A stretch of DNA of 64,000 bases from Acanthaster planci (lineage: Eukaryota; Echinodermata; Asteroidea; Valvatida; Acanthasteridae): assembly GCF_001949145.1 (NCBI RefSeq), contig NW_019091397.1, forward strand, positions 1,273,477-1,337,476, written 5' to 3'. A model generated the notes under the pieces. That model did not search any database. It was not told where the DNA came from and saw only the letters and a program-made list of their open reading frames with translations. This document shows, one piece after another, positions 39,272 through 51,242 of the stretch. The position numbers and the translations under genes were made by a program. The stretch's first letter is position 1. Each line of letters begins with the position of its first letter.

Positions 39272-42200
39272 TGGATTTTACGATAAAGTCATGAGAGATT
39301 GACATACTACACAAGCCCATAGTCATCAGCTTTCACATCTGATAGTGATAACAAAAAGGGTTTAGGAAATAAATTCCAAACATAAAATAAATAGTTTGGT
39401 AGCATAACAGCTAGACACTGAAGCTTCCCTTACTGTCTTCAATTTGTGGAGTTTTTGTCCTTTGCATCATACTGTTTCGCTGGGACTCATCAGATGCAAG
39501 GTGTCACCTTAGTGTATTCACCGGGAGTTTGCCATGGTAACCACAGCAGAATAAAATATCATTGTGATACATTTTGGATTGGTCTGTGCCCATCTGTTAC
39601 TCTCCCCTAGTGAAAATGGGGCGGAGTAAGAGAGGCTGGCATCCTCAGGATGGGCGGCCCCGTTACTCAGCAACTGTGAAGTGGCTGGCATTACTAGCCA
39701 AGGTGTGGCGCTGTACCCTCACTGAACATTAAGGGATCATCCCTGACCTGACCGAGGTGTGTTGGCGGCTCCACACAGAGCAAGCTGCCGAGCGTGAGAC
39801 ACTTTGTCAAGACAGTTCATCTGGAACTTTCTAATATGTGCTCGTATCACCATAGGGTTAATTATACAGACAGATTTCAGGCAAATATTACGGATGTCAC
39901 ATCTGCCCAGAGTCAAGGTGACTAATGCCATAGGGGAAGTTGTCAGGGTGTCAATGAGGCCTTTGAAAATCCTATTTCAAAGCATAATTGAATGGAAAAC
40001 ACCCGCCACAAATTGCATGACTTTGCCATAGCCCCCGATCTTTCAAATGAGGCGTTTGGAATGGCAAGACGTATTCCCCTCCTCCACAGAGTTCAGCTCA
40101 TTCATGCTTGGCGGCTTTTGCACCAGGAGCCAATGCATACATGTATATTACATAGACCTTTCTTTGCGGTGCTAATATAGCAGACCCTTGAAAGGTTTAT
40201 TTGTAGCACGTCTCCAGGTCTTCAGAAAGCATATCAGCAAATAACGATACTGGCAGAATTTCTAAAATTAGCATAGATCCTGAGCAGTACCATCACCAGA
40301 CATTTTCTAAGGAACCTGGCGACGAGAAACCAACATACGTGTACATGTAATTTGCTGTTCAAAACCTTTCTGCAGCTATAGTAGCAAATTATTTTGTAAG
40401 GTATTTGTCCGTGCTGGTGTCATGTACATGTGTACATCAGCATGTATGCACACGAGGCACACATGATGTACATTCATGACTTGGGCAGAGTTTACTCAAG
40501 TGAAGGCTGAAGAGTAAGTTCTTCCATTTTATTCAACCCTTGAATAATTTACACCTGTCATCTGGTAGCTTACTTATCAAGTGTCATGGAATTCCAACAC
40601 ACACTGCTGCCAAACTATATAAATAGAAGTTCCATTCCTCTGATAAATGGAAGTTCCGTTTTTTTTCTTGTCACACTGAGTCTGAACTCCCATGTAAGGG
40701 GTGCATGTATTTACCAGTAAGAGGGTATTTCTTCAGATGATGCATTGATTTATATATAGTGTATAAGAAATATTTCACATTGTCCTGTGGGAGGAATAGT
40801 GGCACGAGATGACAGATGAAATACCCACTGGCGTCACCTCCTAGAATGTAGCTTTAGGCAGTCATCTTATGATATTATTCTTACCAATGCACTCCCAAAC
40901 ATCCATTATTTGTATACCACTCAGAATAATTATATGATTAATAAAGAAGTAATCATATTTTAATGTTTTTTCTATAGATGTTGATTTCAAATCTGTTTGT
41001 CCACACAGGAAATCTGCAATTGTTCGACCAAAAACCAAACAGTTGGCACTTTTCTCAAATCAAATTTCAATCCTAAAATTTACAGAAGCTGCCCATTCAG
41101 CAACCCACGTAAAAAGAGGAATTTGTGTGTCGTCCTTTTCCGAGCCTTCGATTGTGTCTGTGGTTCCTTTGAGTTGCATCATTAATGGAATTGTGTTCTG
41201 TTTTGTCACCTTTGTTATCTGGCGACCTTGACGTGTCTCTGCACCTGCTTCCACAGGGCCGGAGTCCCACTATAAAAACCAGTGGTAAATTTGCAATTTA
41301 AATTTAGTAGCAAGGGATTGTAGTGCCACTGGCTGTCAATTCACTCTTTTCTCTCTCGTTGGTTTTATTTTTATTTTTCCTTGCGCTGATGAAGATTCGG
41401 TTTTGTATTCCGGCTGCTTTAGTTTTTCAGTTTATGAAACTCTACTCTTGTGAATGAAACCTGACCCTGCCGAAGATGTCGGACTCTTTTGAAATGGGCA
41501 AGCTTAGGCCATAGTTCTAAATACACAGCAGGTAACAAACATACTTCCCAAAAAATTCTGCCAATTCTGAAATTACCCGTCTTTCTCACTTGAACAGAAT
41601 TTAAAATAATGGTGGTATAGCTAGTTTCTACCAACAGGTCCCTTCAGCCCGGTGATCACATGTCAGGACAATTTTATTCGCAATTTGTAGTTTGGAAAGA
41701 GCTTTATTGGTTAACACTCTGCAACCTCACTACTGTTAATGGTCGCAGCATAGACCTTATAATGTGATACCACAAACAAGAGTTTAACGTATGCACGCAC
41801 AATATACACTGTCTGTTGTCTCGAGTCCTTTATCATATCAGAGTATAAGCCAAACGAAGTACTTTACCGAAGTTTTTTTGTCTCTGTGCTTAACAGACAT
41901 GTACATATGCCTTCATTCGTCCCGATCAAGTTAAATGATCCACGGCCTTCAACTTGAGGTGAAGCTGAGCTGAGTTGACGTTTTTAAGCGACACTCAAGC
42001 ATGCATGGCAGATATTTAATTGTTGTGAGCGGTGTAAGGTCCATGTATCAATATAAGCTTGGATGTATGTACATTGTACAATGTACTCACTTCTTTCCAA
42101 GTTCATTGATGCAGTTCTTTTTGTCATAAGGAGGACTTTTCTCCCATGTTGACAGAAGAAATCCTGTGTGTTTTTCCGAAAAGTATTAAGAGGATTTTTC

Positions 42201-42552
42201 TTTCAAATGTGTGTGTTTTCTTCTTGGATTTGCAGCCTCAGCCATGGGCATAGACCTGAGGTTTGTTGATGTGCAGTGTTGTTCTTTTAGGAATAGAACA
42301 ATTTTGCTGCGAGCTTATCAAGTTGCCTGCGATTCCTTCCATTTTCTCGTTCTCTAATTCTGTTATTGTTGGCATCTTGCAGGATATAAGTGCAGCTGCC
42401 AGCTAATGAACCGTTTTGTTCAGGCACTTTATGACAGAACTTTGAAGAGAGAGCTCCTTCCTTCGATGCCCACTCCCCCTATTTTTCCTCTAACTGTACA
42501 TGGTTTCACTCTCATGTTTTTCTTTTCTTTTGCATTACCAACCTCTCCCTAG

Positions 42553-42697
42553 GACATTGACGAGATTACGGTGAACTACCCATCCATGTTGGAACTGATG
42601 CAAGATCTGAAGGGAATGGGGGAGAGCAATGCATCATGGTCTAGGAAGAGTGTCCTTCACCGTGGCACTCAAGCGGCAGCTGCCGCCATCTACAAAG
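42553..42697 (+). CDS. NDUFAF5: NDUFAF5 exon with the GMGESN motif, 48 codons
   Basis: The exon reads [20 protein letters not shown], then [20 protein letters not shown], then AAAAIYK. It matches the conserved NDUFAF5 block VNYP-M-ELM-DL-GMGESN-W-RK-LHR-T-AAA-Y, one of the best family identifiers. It starts in phase 0 after CTCTCCCTAG and ends after the first base of a codon. The split GAC (Asp) codon is completed by the exon at 47700. The donor is GTGACA. Confidence 0.97.
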
Positions 42698-44269
42698 GTG
42701 ACAGGATTCATCCCTTCAGCTAGAACAATGAGCTCCTTTTTTCATGAGATGGGGAAAGGGAAGTAAAGCGGCGAGTAACCACTCGGGTGTGGAGGACGTA
42801 GTCGCACTAGACTCCATTGGATTGACGGGTGGTGGGCCAGGATGGGCTGTCTCCTTGGGAGTACAGCGCTTGTTTAGCTGACTGTGTTGTCCTGTGAAAT
42901 CTCGGCAGTTTCACGGTTGTGGCCATGTGCACAGAGCGTAGCGTTGGGGGAGCGATGACAGGAGGTTCGAGTGGTATTAAAGAAAGCTCTCCACATCCAT
43001 TTGTTTTCCCAATGAAAACTTACATCATGTGCTTACATTTAAGGAGTTTGTAGTTGAAGTGTCATGTGCGGTTCTTCAACCTACATGTATTCTCGCAAAT
43101 TCTTAAAAAAAAAAAAAAAGGTTTGAGCTTGATTTAAATGGTCAAGAAAGTTTGTTGAACCATCTGAACTATTGAGTGCAAATGTATGGACATCTTTCTG
43201 TTGATGATTTGCGTCTAATCTGCTGTCTATCGTTTTACCATTTACAAAGCACAGTGCCTTGGGAATAATTTATCACGGCAGTCCGTGGAGATTGGGCAGC
43301 CTGAAATGACCTTTTTTGTACTGATAAGACATATTGTTAGGACTACGAACACTGCACTTTAGAAATGCTCACGACTGCTGCTGGTGGAAGTGTCAAACAC
43401 GCCTAGGCCTATACAAGTATAGGCCTTATTTTGACTCTTGTCGTGACTTTCATCCCCTCTCACTGGGAAGCCTTATAAATATACTTGATGAACCTGCACG
43501 GCTGGAACATGTTTGGGTGGTAAAAAAAAATTCGCGTGTGAAGCACAGCTCTCTAATTGTTTCCATTCAAGTTCGCCCTTAGGCCTTATCATTTTCCTTG
43601 ATTGAAATTTCGACCGAACGTCCCTTATATGAAACACTTCAATTTGTGACTGATTAGGACACTGTGGAAATTCCTTATTTTTGAGTAAATTCTAAGTATC
43701 AGTTTCTCGTTGTCCTGGTACCCTACAAGGCGCCACAAACACACGCACACGAGAACAAAGGAAATTTCCCACAAGGATGCGCATGTAAGTCTGGGTGTAT
43801 ATGTGTCTGTCTTTCTTGTCTACTCCAGTGAGGGTAGGCTACTCTTAACCTTCTGACAAAAAGCCGAAGTTTACACTGGCGCTCTCAATGTTTACAAATT
43901 TCACTACGGTTTAAACTCATCATTCGGAACTGAATTCTGAAGGGCTCGCTGAAAAGAACGACCCCTTTTAAAATCCTCTGCAATCCTTCATTGTTGACTT
44001 GTAAATTACCACAAAACAATTCATGTATTTTACTTAGTTGGTATATAAACTACACCAGATTGCAGGATTTTATGTCCTCTGTAAAAATGTTCTCGGGGAG
44101 CATACCAACAGACACTCCTGTAGTCTGGGGATCTTCGTCAGGGCTCCTAAACCATCATCATTTTGAATCCTCTCCTGATAATCTTGGGTACAGCCCTGAC
44201 AAGTTCCATCGAGCTGTGTTGTAATTCTACCCGACAAGCTTTATTAGGTTTCCACGTAACTAGTGAGGG

Positions 44270-44690
44270 TTTGATTTGAAGTTGGCTGGCCGGCCTAACA
44301 CTCTCCCGCCCATCGTCGGCGAATTTCCCGCATCAGTTCGTCCCGCTGATGACGAGACCAGATAACCACCCACCCCGTATATGTCCAAAGGAACAAACAA
44401 CCAGCCATGCATTTATTCCCTTTATAAATTACCCGTCCGATCCTGACAGCGCGAGAGGGAGGGGGCCTGTGGAAGACCATCAGTTGTTACCAGGAAGAGA
44501 GGCATTCGTTCACAACTTGTGTTCTGCTTCCGTTGGAATCGCTCTCGCCCGTCCCCTCCACGCTGTGATCTGGACGGCGAACGGAAGCAGTATCTCCTCC
44601 GGGCCAGACAAGCCGTCCCTTCCCGTTGTTGGACATTTGGACCCTCAGCCCCCGGCAACCCTCTTAGATCATTTATTCTCTGATTTTTGA
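44270..44690. other. GC- and CpG-rich intronic patch
   Basis: This patch stands out from AT-rich surroundings by many CG dinucleotides. It contains an exact 11-bp inverted pair (CTGCTTCCGTT at 44524-44534 and AACGGAAGCAG at 44580-44590). Open frames occur on both strands, but the peptides are low in coding character and unrecognised. It could be regulatory or an old repeat. Confidence 0.3.
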
Positions 44691-47579
44691 CACGTTGCCA
44701 GCACTTGCATTGCCCACTTCAGGACCTGATCTCATGTAATTGCTTTATACCCAACACAATTTGTGGTCCATTTGTATCTAGCCCACCGCCCTGCTGACAG
44801 TGTGCCAGGGATATTACAAGCGTCACTTCAAGTTTCCCCTTATAAACATGCACAGACACCTTTTCTCTCATCTTCACTGTGCACTTTATAATCAGGTTCC
44901 TTTGCAATAATGATAGATGGCCAACTGAGCAAGATGAATTGAACTCTAAGCAAATAGCGTCATAGTGCAAGTACGGGTACCGCTTGTTTAACAAGTTACT
45001 TTGGAAAGCCATTTCCTTAAATGCTTCCATCGAAAATAGATGTCGCATCAGACAAAAGCATGGTTTGCACTGCTGCCTATCGGATTTAATGTAATATTAT
45101 TTTCCACACCTTACAGTGTAAAGTGGGATAATCAAATAGGATTATCTTCATAAACTCACCCAAAGCCCCTGTTCCATTGAAGTTTTATACTTTGACAGGA
45201 AAGAATGTCGTGACTGTAGAATCTTTTGCTAAAGTCAAGGCCGCCATCCCCCTATTTGGCATAAAAAAGAAGCAGACGTATTGTAGGTATGGGGCTTTTC
45301 CCAAATGACGAGCAAGTTCAGTATTCTTCAGACAGTTGTCAAGTCTTAATTTCTAAGGGGTTTTGGGTTTCAGCATTTGCGTTTAGTTGACAACCTATTC
45401 AGTGTATCCCTTTTTGTGTCATTTGCAATGTAGATTAAGGGGTTTGGCCAGTCTTCGACCAAATATCACTTATCCCTGTTTGTTTGTCGCCTCCCGAAAT
45501 ACCAAACTATCAAGTTAAGCTGTTAAATCAGTTACATCATGTGTGTCACATGTTGAAGAATTTTTTTTATTTACAGACAGTGCAAACTTTTGGCCTCAGC
45601 CATGGTGTTCGTAATTTATTTTTGATGAGTGATTAAATACAAAATGAAGATCTCAGAATGTTTTTTATACGTTGCGTGTGAAGAAAAGATGTGCAGCAAA
45701 ATGTACCAAAGTTTCTTTTTGTGGGATTCAGTTTCATCTGTGTGTTATTGGGATGTGAGATTGCGCAGTGGTATTTTTTCACACCCTTAACCCTCTCTAT
45801 TTTGAGTTCAAATCAAAATCATAGTGGAAGCGATAATCATGGAGGTTTTTTGGAGTGGGGGGCTATATCAAAGCCATAATTGTATACTGAGTTGTTACAG
45901 TGCATTTTCTTTGACGAGTGCCTCTCGCGACCTTGTCCAAATTTTTGCTGTGTTCGCCATGCGTAGATCGAGATTTATTCCCCAAATGGTTGGATGGGTT
46001 TTGCCCGGACTAAGCGTTCTCCCGGGTTATTTCATCTCTGCAGATGAAATATCTTGTCTCGTTTCCTCTCTATTCCAAGTCAGAGCCCAGTTGAGATCAG
46101 CCCTTGCACATCAGAGCTTGCAGGGGGTAAAATAAGAAATGTGAGATGACATTGGTCATAACCTTGCGAAGTCCAGCAAGATTCTTTTTGGTTTACCTTG
46201 CACCTGTGGGTGGGGTAAGCCGTGTGCTTTACATTATATAGGCATGTGCTTATTACTATTTTTGTACACTTGTTACCCATGGTGCCAGTTGAAAAAAACA
46301 AACAAAACAGGGAACATCGTAAATATTTTGCGGAGGAAAGATGTTTTCATACGTATCAATTTTTAATGGAAATTTGCCCCCAACTGATGTCGCTCCACAG
46401 TTCATGGTCATCATTCTTATCACGAAGAAGGTAATCATCGTGAAATATGAACAGTGTATATATTGTGAGAGAGAATCAGCTTTGGAGATGTCCCTGGGGT
46501 TAAGAAATTGTAATAAGATAAAGACGGATACTGCCTGGTTAAGTCCTCGTGTAATTACCTCAAGGTTGATTGAGGAGTCTGCATGACAATACCATTTTGT
46601 ACACACGCGTTAGTTTGCTATTTTGGGTAGTGCGGTAATTGCTTGTTCTTTTGTGCACGATTTATTTTTTTCTGGCGCGGCTTTTCCACAGTAGTTTTTT
46701 TTTTTTCAAATGAAAAATCCCTTGTTAATTCAAAGAAGGAAGAGGAGTTAAGTTCTTAAGAATCCATTGGCCAAAGTAGCTATATGGAAGGTATCCCTCA
46801 AAATCTATTTCAAAATGTATCGAACTCTCTTGAATCCCTAAGTCCATGCTGTTGTTCAGACGATGAAATTCTGTCAGTATCATATTTTGAAAGGATTGCA
46901 TCCTGTTTCATATGAAAATGTCTGGCACTTTACAGCATGAAAGTAGTATATTGAACACCATTCAGTTTGTTAGTCAGCCCCCTCCCCCAAATATTGATCT
47001 GGCACCCTGTATCACTCGCTATCCCGCCACCAATTTAAAACAGCAAAAAAATTGTTATATAATATTTAAGAATAGTCATGGTTTTACTGTCCTGACAAAA
47101 AAAACAAAAAACAAACAGCAAGACTCGAATGCCAGACAACCCGCTCCTCAGCATAATCCTTTTGTACGGGCTATTCAGTATGCATCGATATGGTAAGCTT
47201 ACACCTGCAATGTTTCCTTGGAAAGAGTATTTGCACTTCCCAGGACGTGGCTGTTTTGCTCGCATGCCGATATTGACCACAAGGCCAGTGTCCGCTATAC
47301 GCGCTGCACGCCCGATCCTTTCCCCGGCCAGCTTTGCCCTGGAGATAGCATTCAGCGTCACAATAAGTCAGTGAATGGTACACAACCATGTGCGAAACGA
47401 AACTGCATGTTGTGCTTTTTGAGATGCCTTCGGCATTTCCATTGTGTGAAGACGGGTGTTTTCCCAATCTTCAGCAAAAATAAAGATTAGAAATGAAGCG
47501 TACAGCTGCGGTGATACAGCCAGGCAGGCTGCCCCGAAGGAATGCCTTATTGTTAGGTGAATGCGACAGCTCCATGTGC

Positions 47580-47607
47580 ACATGTACATGTATATACATG
47601 TACATGT
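47580..47607. repeat. Perfect 28-bp ACATGTA palindrome
   Basis: The DNA built from ACATGTACATGT, a central ATAT and the mirrored half is exactly self-complementary over 28 bp. It lies about 90 bp upstream of an NDUFAF5 exon. Confidence 0.95.
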
Positions 47608-47699
47608 ACATACCTTTTGATCATATACTGTATCGAGTATTCCTGTGTACATGAGTTTGATAATACATTGTTTTGTGTTTGTTTTTCTTTGTTTGCCAG

Positions 47700-47782
47700 A
47701 CATGTACGGTAATGAGGATGGCTCGGTACCAGCAACGTTTCAGATCCTCTACATGATAGGCTGGAAGCCACATGCATCTCAG
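47700..47782 (+). CDS. NDUFAF5: NDUFAF5 exon with the NEDGSVPAT motif
   Basis: After completing the split Asp codon, the exon reads [20 protein letters not shown] followed by WKPHASQ. It matches the family block [22 protein letters not shown] almost residue for residue. The acceptor is preceded by a long T-rich tract (TTTTTCTTTGTTTGCCAG). The donor is GTACAT, with a complete codon at the end. Length is 83 nt, which keeps the frame with the exons on both sides. Confidence 0.97.
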
Positions 47783-50600
47783 GTACATATCAACTTCCTT
47801 GTCAGTTTTGTTAATTAACCAGCTTTGAAGATTACTTTGGATGGAGGAACATGTACATGTGCTTTCCTAACGGCCTCTTTGATAGTCTCTCCAGTCGTTT
47901 CATTTGAATGTCAAAGTTACCTAGTTTGGACACCTCTTTTACCTCTGAAATTGAAGTCCTGCTAGACGTCGAGTGCAGAGTTTTTTGCCGCATTTTTTAA
48001 TTCTCGGTTTTTATTCTTGAAACTCCATGGTCTGTTTGATGCCTTTTCTCTAGAATGAGCTCTCCCTAATTCCGTGTCCATTATTATATGTGTATGCACC
48101 TTTTAATTCATAATAATGAATTTCTTTTCATCAGTAACGTCCCCATTTCCACCGTATAGGTGAATTTCTCACCAGAGAGTAAAACCTAGGTTTTGAGAAA
48201 ATTGCATTTGAAATTAGTCTTTTTTTCAAACGCTTATTTCCCCTGTATTTAGCGTGACTTTGACTTAACCAATGCTACTTCATGAAAGAGACCCCCCTCT
48301 TAAGTAACACAAACTACCGAATAATGTTCATAGAAGTCAATTAGAATTGTTTATCTTGTAAACAAACAAGTTCGCCACTTCGTGGAAACGCTAAAATTCA
48401 TGTGACTTGTCTTCTCGTGAAAACGCGTGCTGTTTTGCTATAGCGCGGGCCAGGTTCAGAATTGTTACAGTTGTATACATTTCCTGCGTCAAATTTGCCT
48501 CTTCGTGAAAACGGCAAAACGAGTTTGCACACCGTTTTGCCCTTCATAGCCAACGCTATATCTATGGAAGACAAATCCACCTCTTCGTGAAAACGCATAA
48601 TGTGGAATAATTGAAATTTGCCCCAGGTAGATCAACGTGGTTTGGCTGATTTCAGCAGATTTGGTGAAAAAAATGATTACACCAAGTTGTAGGCATTGCG
48701 TAACCTGGTTGAGTTTGTCTAGAAACAGAAATTTGAAAAAAAAATCATGTTTTTTTGGCCAAAGTGTCTCTTCGTGAAAACGGTGACGACATATGTCAAT
48801 ATCTGATATGTCAATCTTGCAACAGTTAATTAAAGATCACACAAAAAAACTCACCTGAAACTACACTGTAACATATCAGACGTCTTTATACGTGCATAAT
48901 AAGGCTGCTATTACTTTCCTTTTGTAATTGTAATGAACAGACTGCTTTAATGTCGGCAAAAATGACGAAAGCACACTATTAAAAAACCCTCACTGCCTAC
49001 ACTTATCTTTCCGCCACCTTCAAAGACAAACTGATTTCTGAGTCATTAAAAAATGCATGGAAATGATATTGAACGAAAAAAAACCCTGAGGATTACATCA
49101 AGGGTGATCATGAAGAGATTGCAGGGTAAATGTTGACAAAAGATACGCATCCACACGCCCACTAAAACTCCGGCTGTGTCAACATCATCTTAATAGGTTT
49201 TTGCACGGATAATTGGACACTAATTGGGAGTCCCATTTAATCTCTCGATTGGGTTTGTCTAATTTATACCCCCAGTTTCACTGTGGTATTTCACCAAGGC
49301 TCTATCGATGTCGGTGTCATACCACTGTCATGTGAGCGATAATGGAACCAATCCATGTATCTTAGACTGTTGTGTGAGCATATCGAAGCCAGTACTCCGA
49401 TATTCAGCACCCTTGCCTGAAAATGCTGAAGAGTTTGGGATCACATGAAAATGTACTGCCTACAAGGTGAAGCTCGTTCCCAAGGGATGTCTGATGGACA
49501 CGTGGATGGAATATAGAGGACTGGGAAACGAGAACGGGGTATTTATGCAAAATGGAGCAGGATGGGTAGTTCACACCCTTTGATTGAACACGCGTTGTCT
49601 GAGGTGTTCAACTGGAACCTCTCGGTGGGCGATCATAAGGAACCTCATTAATGACGTACATGAAGCTTGAACCTCCCAAAACGCGAAAATGAAAACAAAA
49701 CATCTACCCAAGGTCAGGTCGACCTGTCTGGCAAGCGGTGCGACTGTTTGCGTTTCTGGGCACCTTGCGCCTCTTGTAATAATAGACAGTGTTTGAAATG
49801 CTCATTATTGGTGTTAATGGTCAACAGCTGAAGAGAGAAAAAAATGGAAATTGCCTAATCGTCAGTACCATTCAGGGACGGGTATTTTAGCCGCCTAATT
49901 GGGGTTAACACCTTGAATTAAGGGGTTCGTTGAAAGCCGCTGACGATGTTGGCCGACCCTGAGCTGTGCAAGGAAGTGTGCGGCATCGCTGCCTTTGCGC
50001 GCGCTGGTCGAATTATCCAAGCACGTAAATTGATTCAGGGCCTCTTCATTACCGCTGAACGGTAAAAGACGTTAAGCGCAAATCCTCAATATGTGGTAAT
50101 GAGGATTTCGCTGTGTTAAGCATAACCTTGCAACGCCGCCTGTCTGTTAAACATTATAGCCCGTACACCATCATTATTGATCAGGAGGCTAAGAGTTATA
50201 GTTTCCCTGTATCACCGAGTTGTTGCTTTGTTCTCACGTAATCAGTTATACTTATCGATATGTCATTCGAAGGTTTGTGGAGAAGAACCGCCACACAATG
50301 TTGTCGAAAAGGAAATCAAATAACGAAGGGGGGGGGAACGCGTATTTTGAATGAGTGCAGGCCCATATAATTTGGGGATTTTATAACGAACCTCAGAAAC
50401 CCCAATTCATAAAGAAAAGTGCTGGGAACCACCAAAATATTTTGTCAGGCATCTTGCTGGAATGTCTTGTTCTATAATTGTCATAGGGAAGGTAAGTGAT
50501 GTTTTTTCATCCCTCGTCCTCACCCTGAAGCCCACTCATCTTCAAGTTCTTGTTCAAAGAGCTGTTATTGATTTCCACTTGTGTCTTGTCTTCATCACAG
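47783..50600. other. Last NDUFAF5 intron, about 2.8 kb
   Basis: The intron carries the CTCTTCGTGAAAACG word cluster (48366-48783). Its right half, about 49200-50300, is rich in CpG and non-repetitive, with homeodomain-like TAAT words (ACTAATTGGG, CTCATTAATGACG, GCCTAATTGGGG) and a CCTTTGATTG word resembling a TCF/LEF site. That half has the look of cis-regulatory DNA, but this is only an impression. Confidence 0.8.
48366..48783. repeat. Cluster of five CTCTTCGTGAAAACG-like direct words
   Basis: The word, or a close variant, occurs at about 48376-48391 (CTTCGTGGAAACGC), 48411-48426 (TCTCGTGAAAACGC), 48498-48514, 48580-48596 and 48768-48783, always on the + strand. Four of the five are preceded by a related CAAATTTGCC-like half, giving a unit of about 25 bp. 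Spacing is irregular (about 35, 87, 81 and 188 bp), so this is not an ordinary tandem array. Confidence 0.85.
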
Positions 50601-50681
50601 CCCAAGCCAGCGAAACGAGGCTCGGCGACTGTATCTCTCAAGGATTTGGATAAGCTTTCCAAAACCGGTAGGCCGACATGA
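50601..50681 (+). CDS. NDUFAF5: NDUFAF5 terminal coding exon and stop
   Basis: The exon reads PKPAKRGSATVSLKDLDKLS and then KTGRPT before a TGA stop at 50679-50681. PKPAKRGSATVSLKDL matches the conserved PA-RGSATVS-LG segment near the C-terminus of NDUFAF5; the last dozen residues are variable in the family. The acceptor is TCTTCATCACAG and the exon starts in phase 0 after the SQ of the previous exon. The GGTAGG inside the exon could act as a donor, but reading through gives a normal-length C-terminus, so I take the TGA as the stop. The 3' end of the mRNA is not clear. AATAAA words occur at 51907, 52460 and 52578. Confidence 0.93.
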   Translation, partial: PKPAKRGSATVSLKDLDKLSKTGRPT

Positions 50682-50919
50682 GGAAGCTTATACCCAGCCA
50701 AACCTCGGCAAAGTGTCATCTCTAGAGCCACCCCTCGTCACCATGCTCCCAGCAAACTGGACCCTTGTTCACACGTTTTACTCAATGTACTTCTGGAGAG
50801 GAGAGTAAATAAGGGCATATTATTATGTGCTTCGACGGCTTCAAATATTCGTTTCAGACCGGCTCAGGAGAATGGACCCTGATAATACCCAAGCCACTGT
50901 GAGGGACATTATCCGCATC

Positions 50920-51073
50920 CATTTCCCCGAGCCGGCCAGACCAGCCAAGCATAACTTACCCACATTCACGAATACCTTTTCAGTCACAAAGATAACCATT
51001 TCCCCGAGCCGGCCAGACCGGCCAAGCATAACTTACCCACATTCACGAATACCTTTTCAGTCACAAAGACAAA
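50920..51073. repeat. 77-bp tandem duplication
   Basis: Two adjacent copies start at 50920 and 50997 with CATTTCCCCGAGCCGGCCAG and continue through CATTCACGAATACC and TTTTCAGTCACAAAGA. They differ at only one or two positions, so the duplication is recent. It lies in the probable 3' untranslated or downstream region of NDUFAF5. Confidence 0.93.
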
Positions 51074-51242
51074 ACTATTTTTCAAAATTATAAAATTCGA
51101 ACGATTCTGTCAACAGTTTAACTTATATTTAGCATATATTTCAAACACCCTCAGCCACACTATGCTCCTCTCGCGAATAACCCCCTTATATGGAAATTGT
51201 CGCGCGCATGGCGCGTACTGAGCATAGACATATAAACACATA

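Larger units (their letters stand above)
28011..42552. other. NDUFAF5 intron, about 14.5 kb
   Basis: The intron runs from donor GTAGGT at 28011 to acceptor CTCTCCCTAG ending at 42552. It contains an unassigned exon-like reading frame (28362-28583), a hAT-like MITE (38168-38674), a TTTTG microsatellite with an assembly gap (38920-39271) and scattered ACATGTA words. The rest is AT-rich DNA in which I see nothing else I can support. Confidence 0.85.
42698..47699. other. NDUFAF5 intron, about 5.0 kb
   Basis: The intron contains a GC-rich, CpG-containing patch at about 44270-44690 and a perfect 28-bp palindrome at 47580-47607. ACATGTA words are sparser than in the introns to the left. I see no coding exon I can support. 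Confidence 0.85.

Noticed and set aside
38820-39326. Open frames of 111-168 codons (Phe/Cys/Val/Leu or Lys/Gln/Asn/Thr repeats)
   Set aside because: They are translations of the TTTTG microsatellite and cross the run of N bases.
45125-45308. Stop-free + strand frame with a lysine-rich peptide around 45190-45305
   Set aside because: It has no ATG or clear exon boundaries and cannot be placed in NDUFAF5. Open frames of this length are expected by chance in 64 kb.
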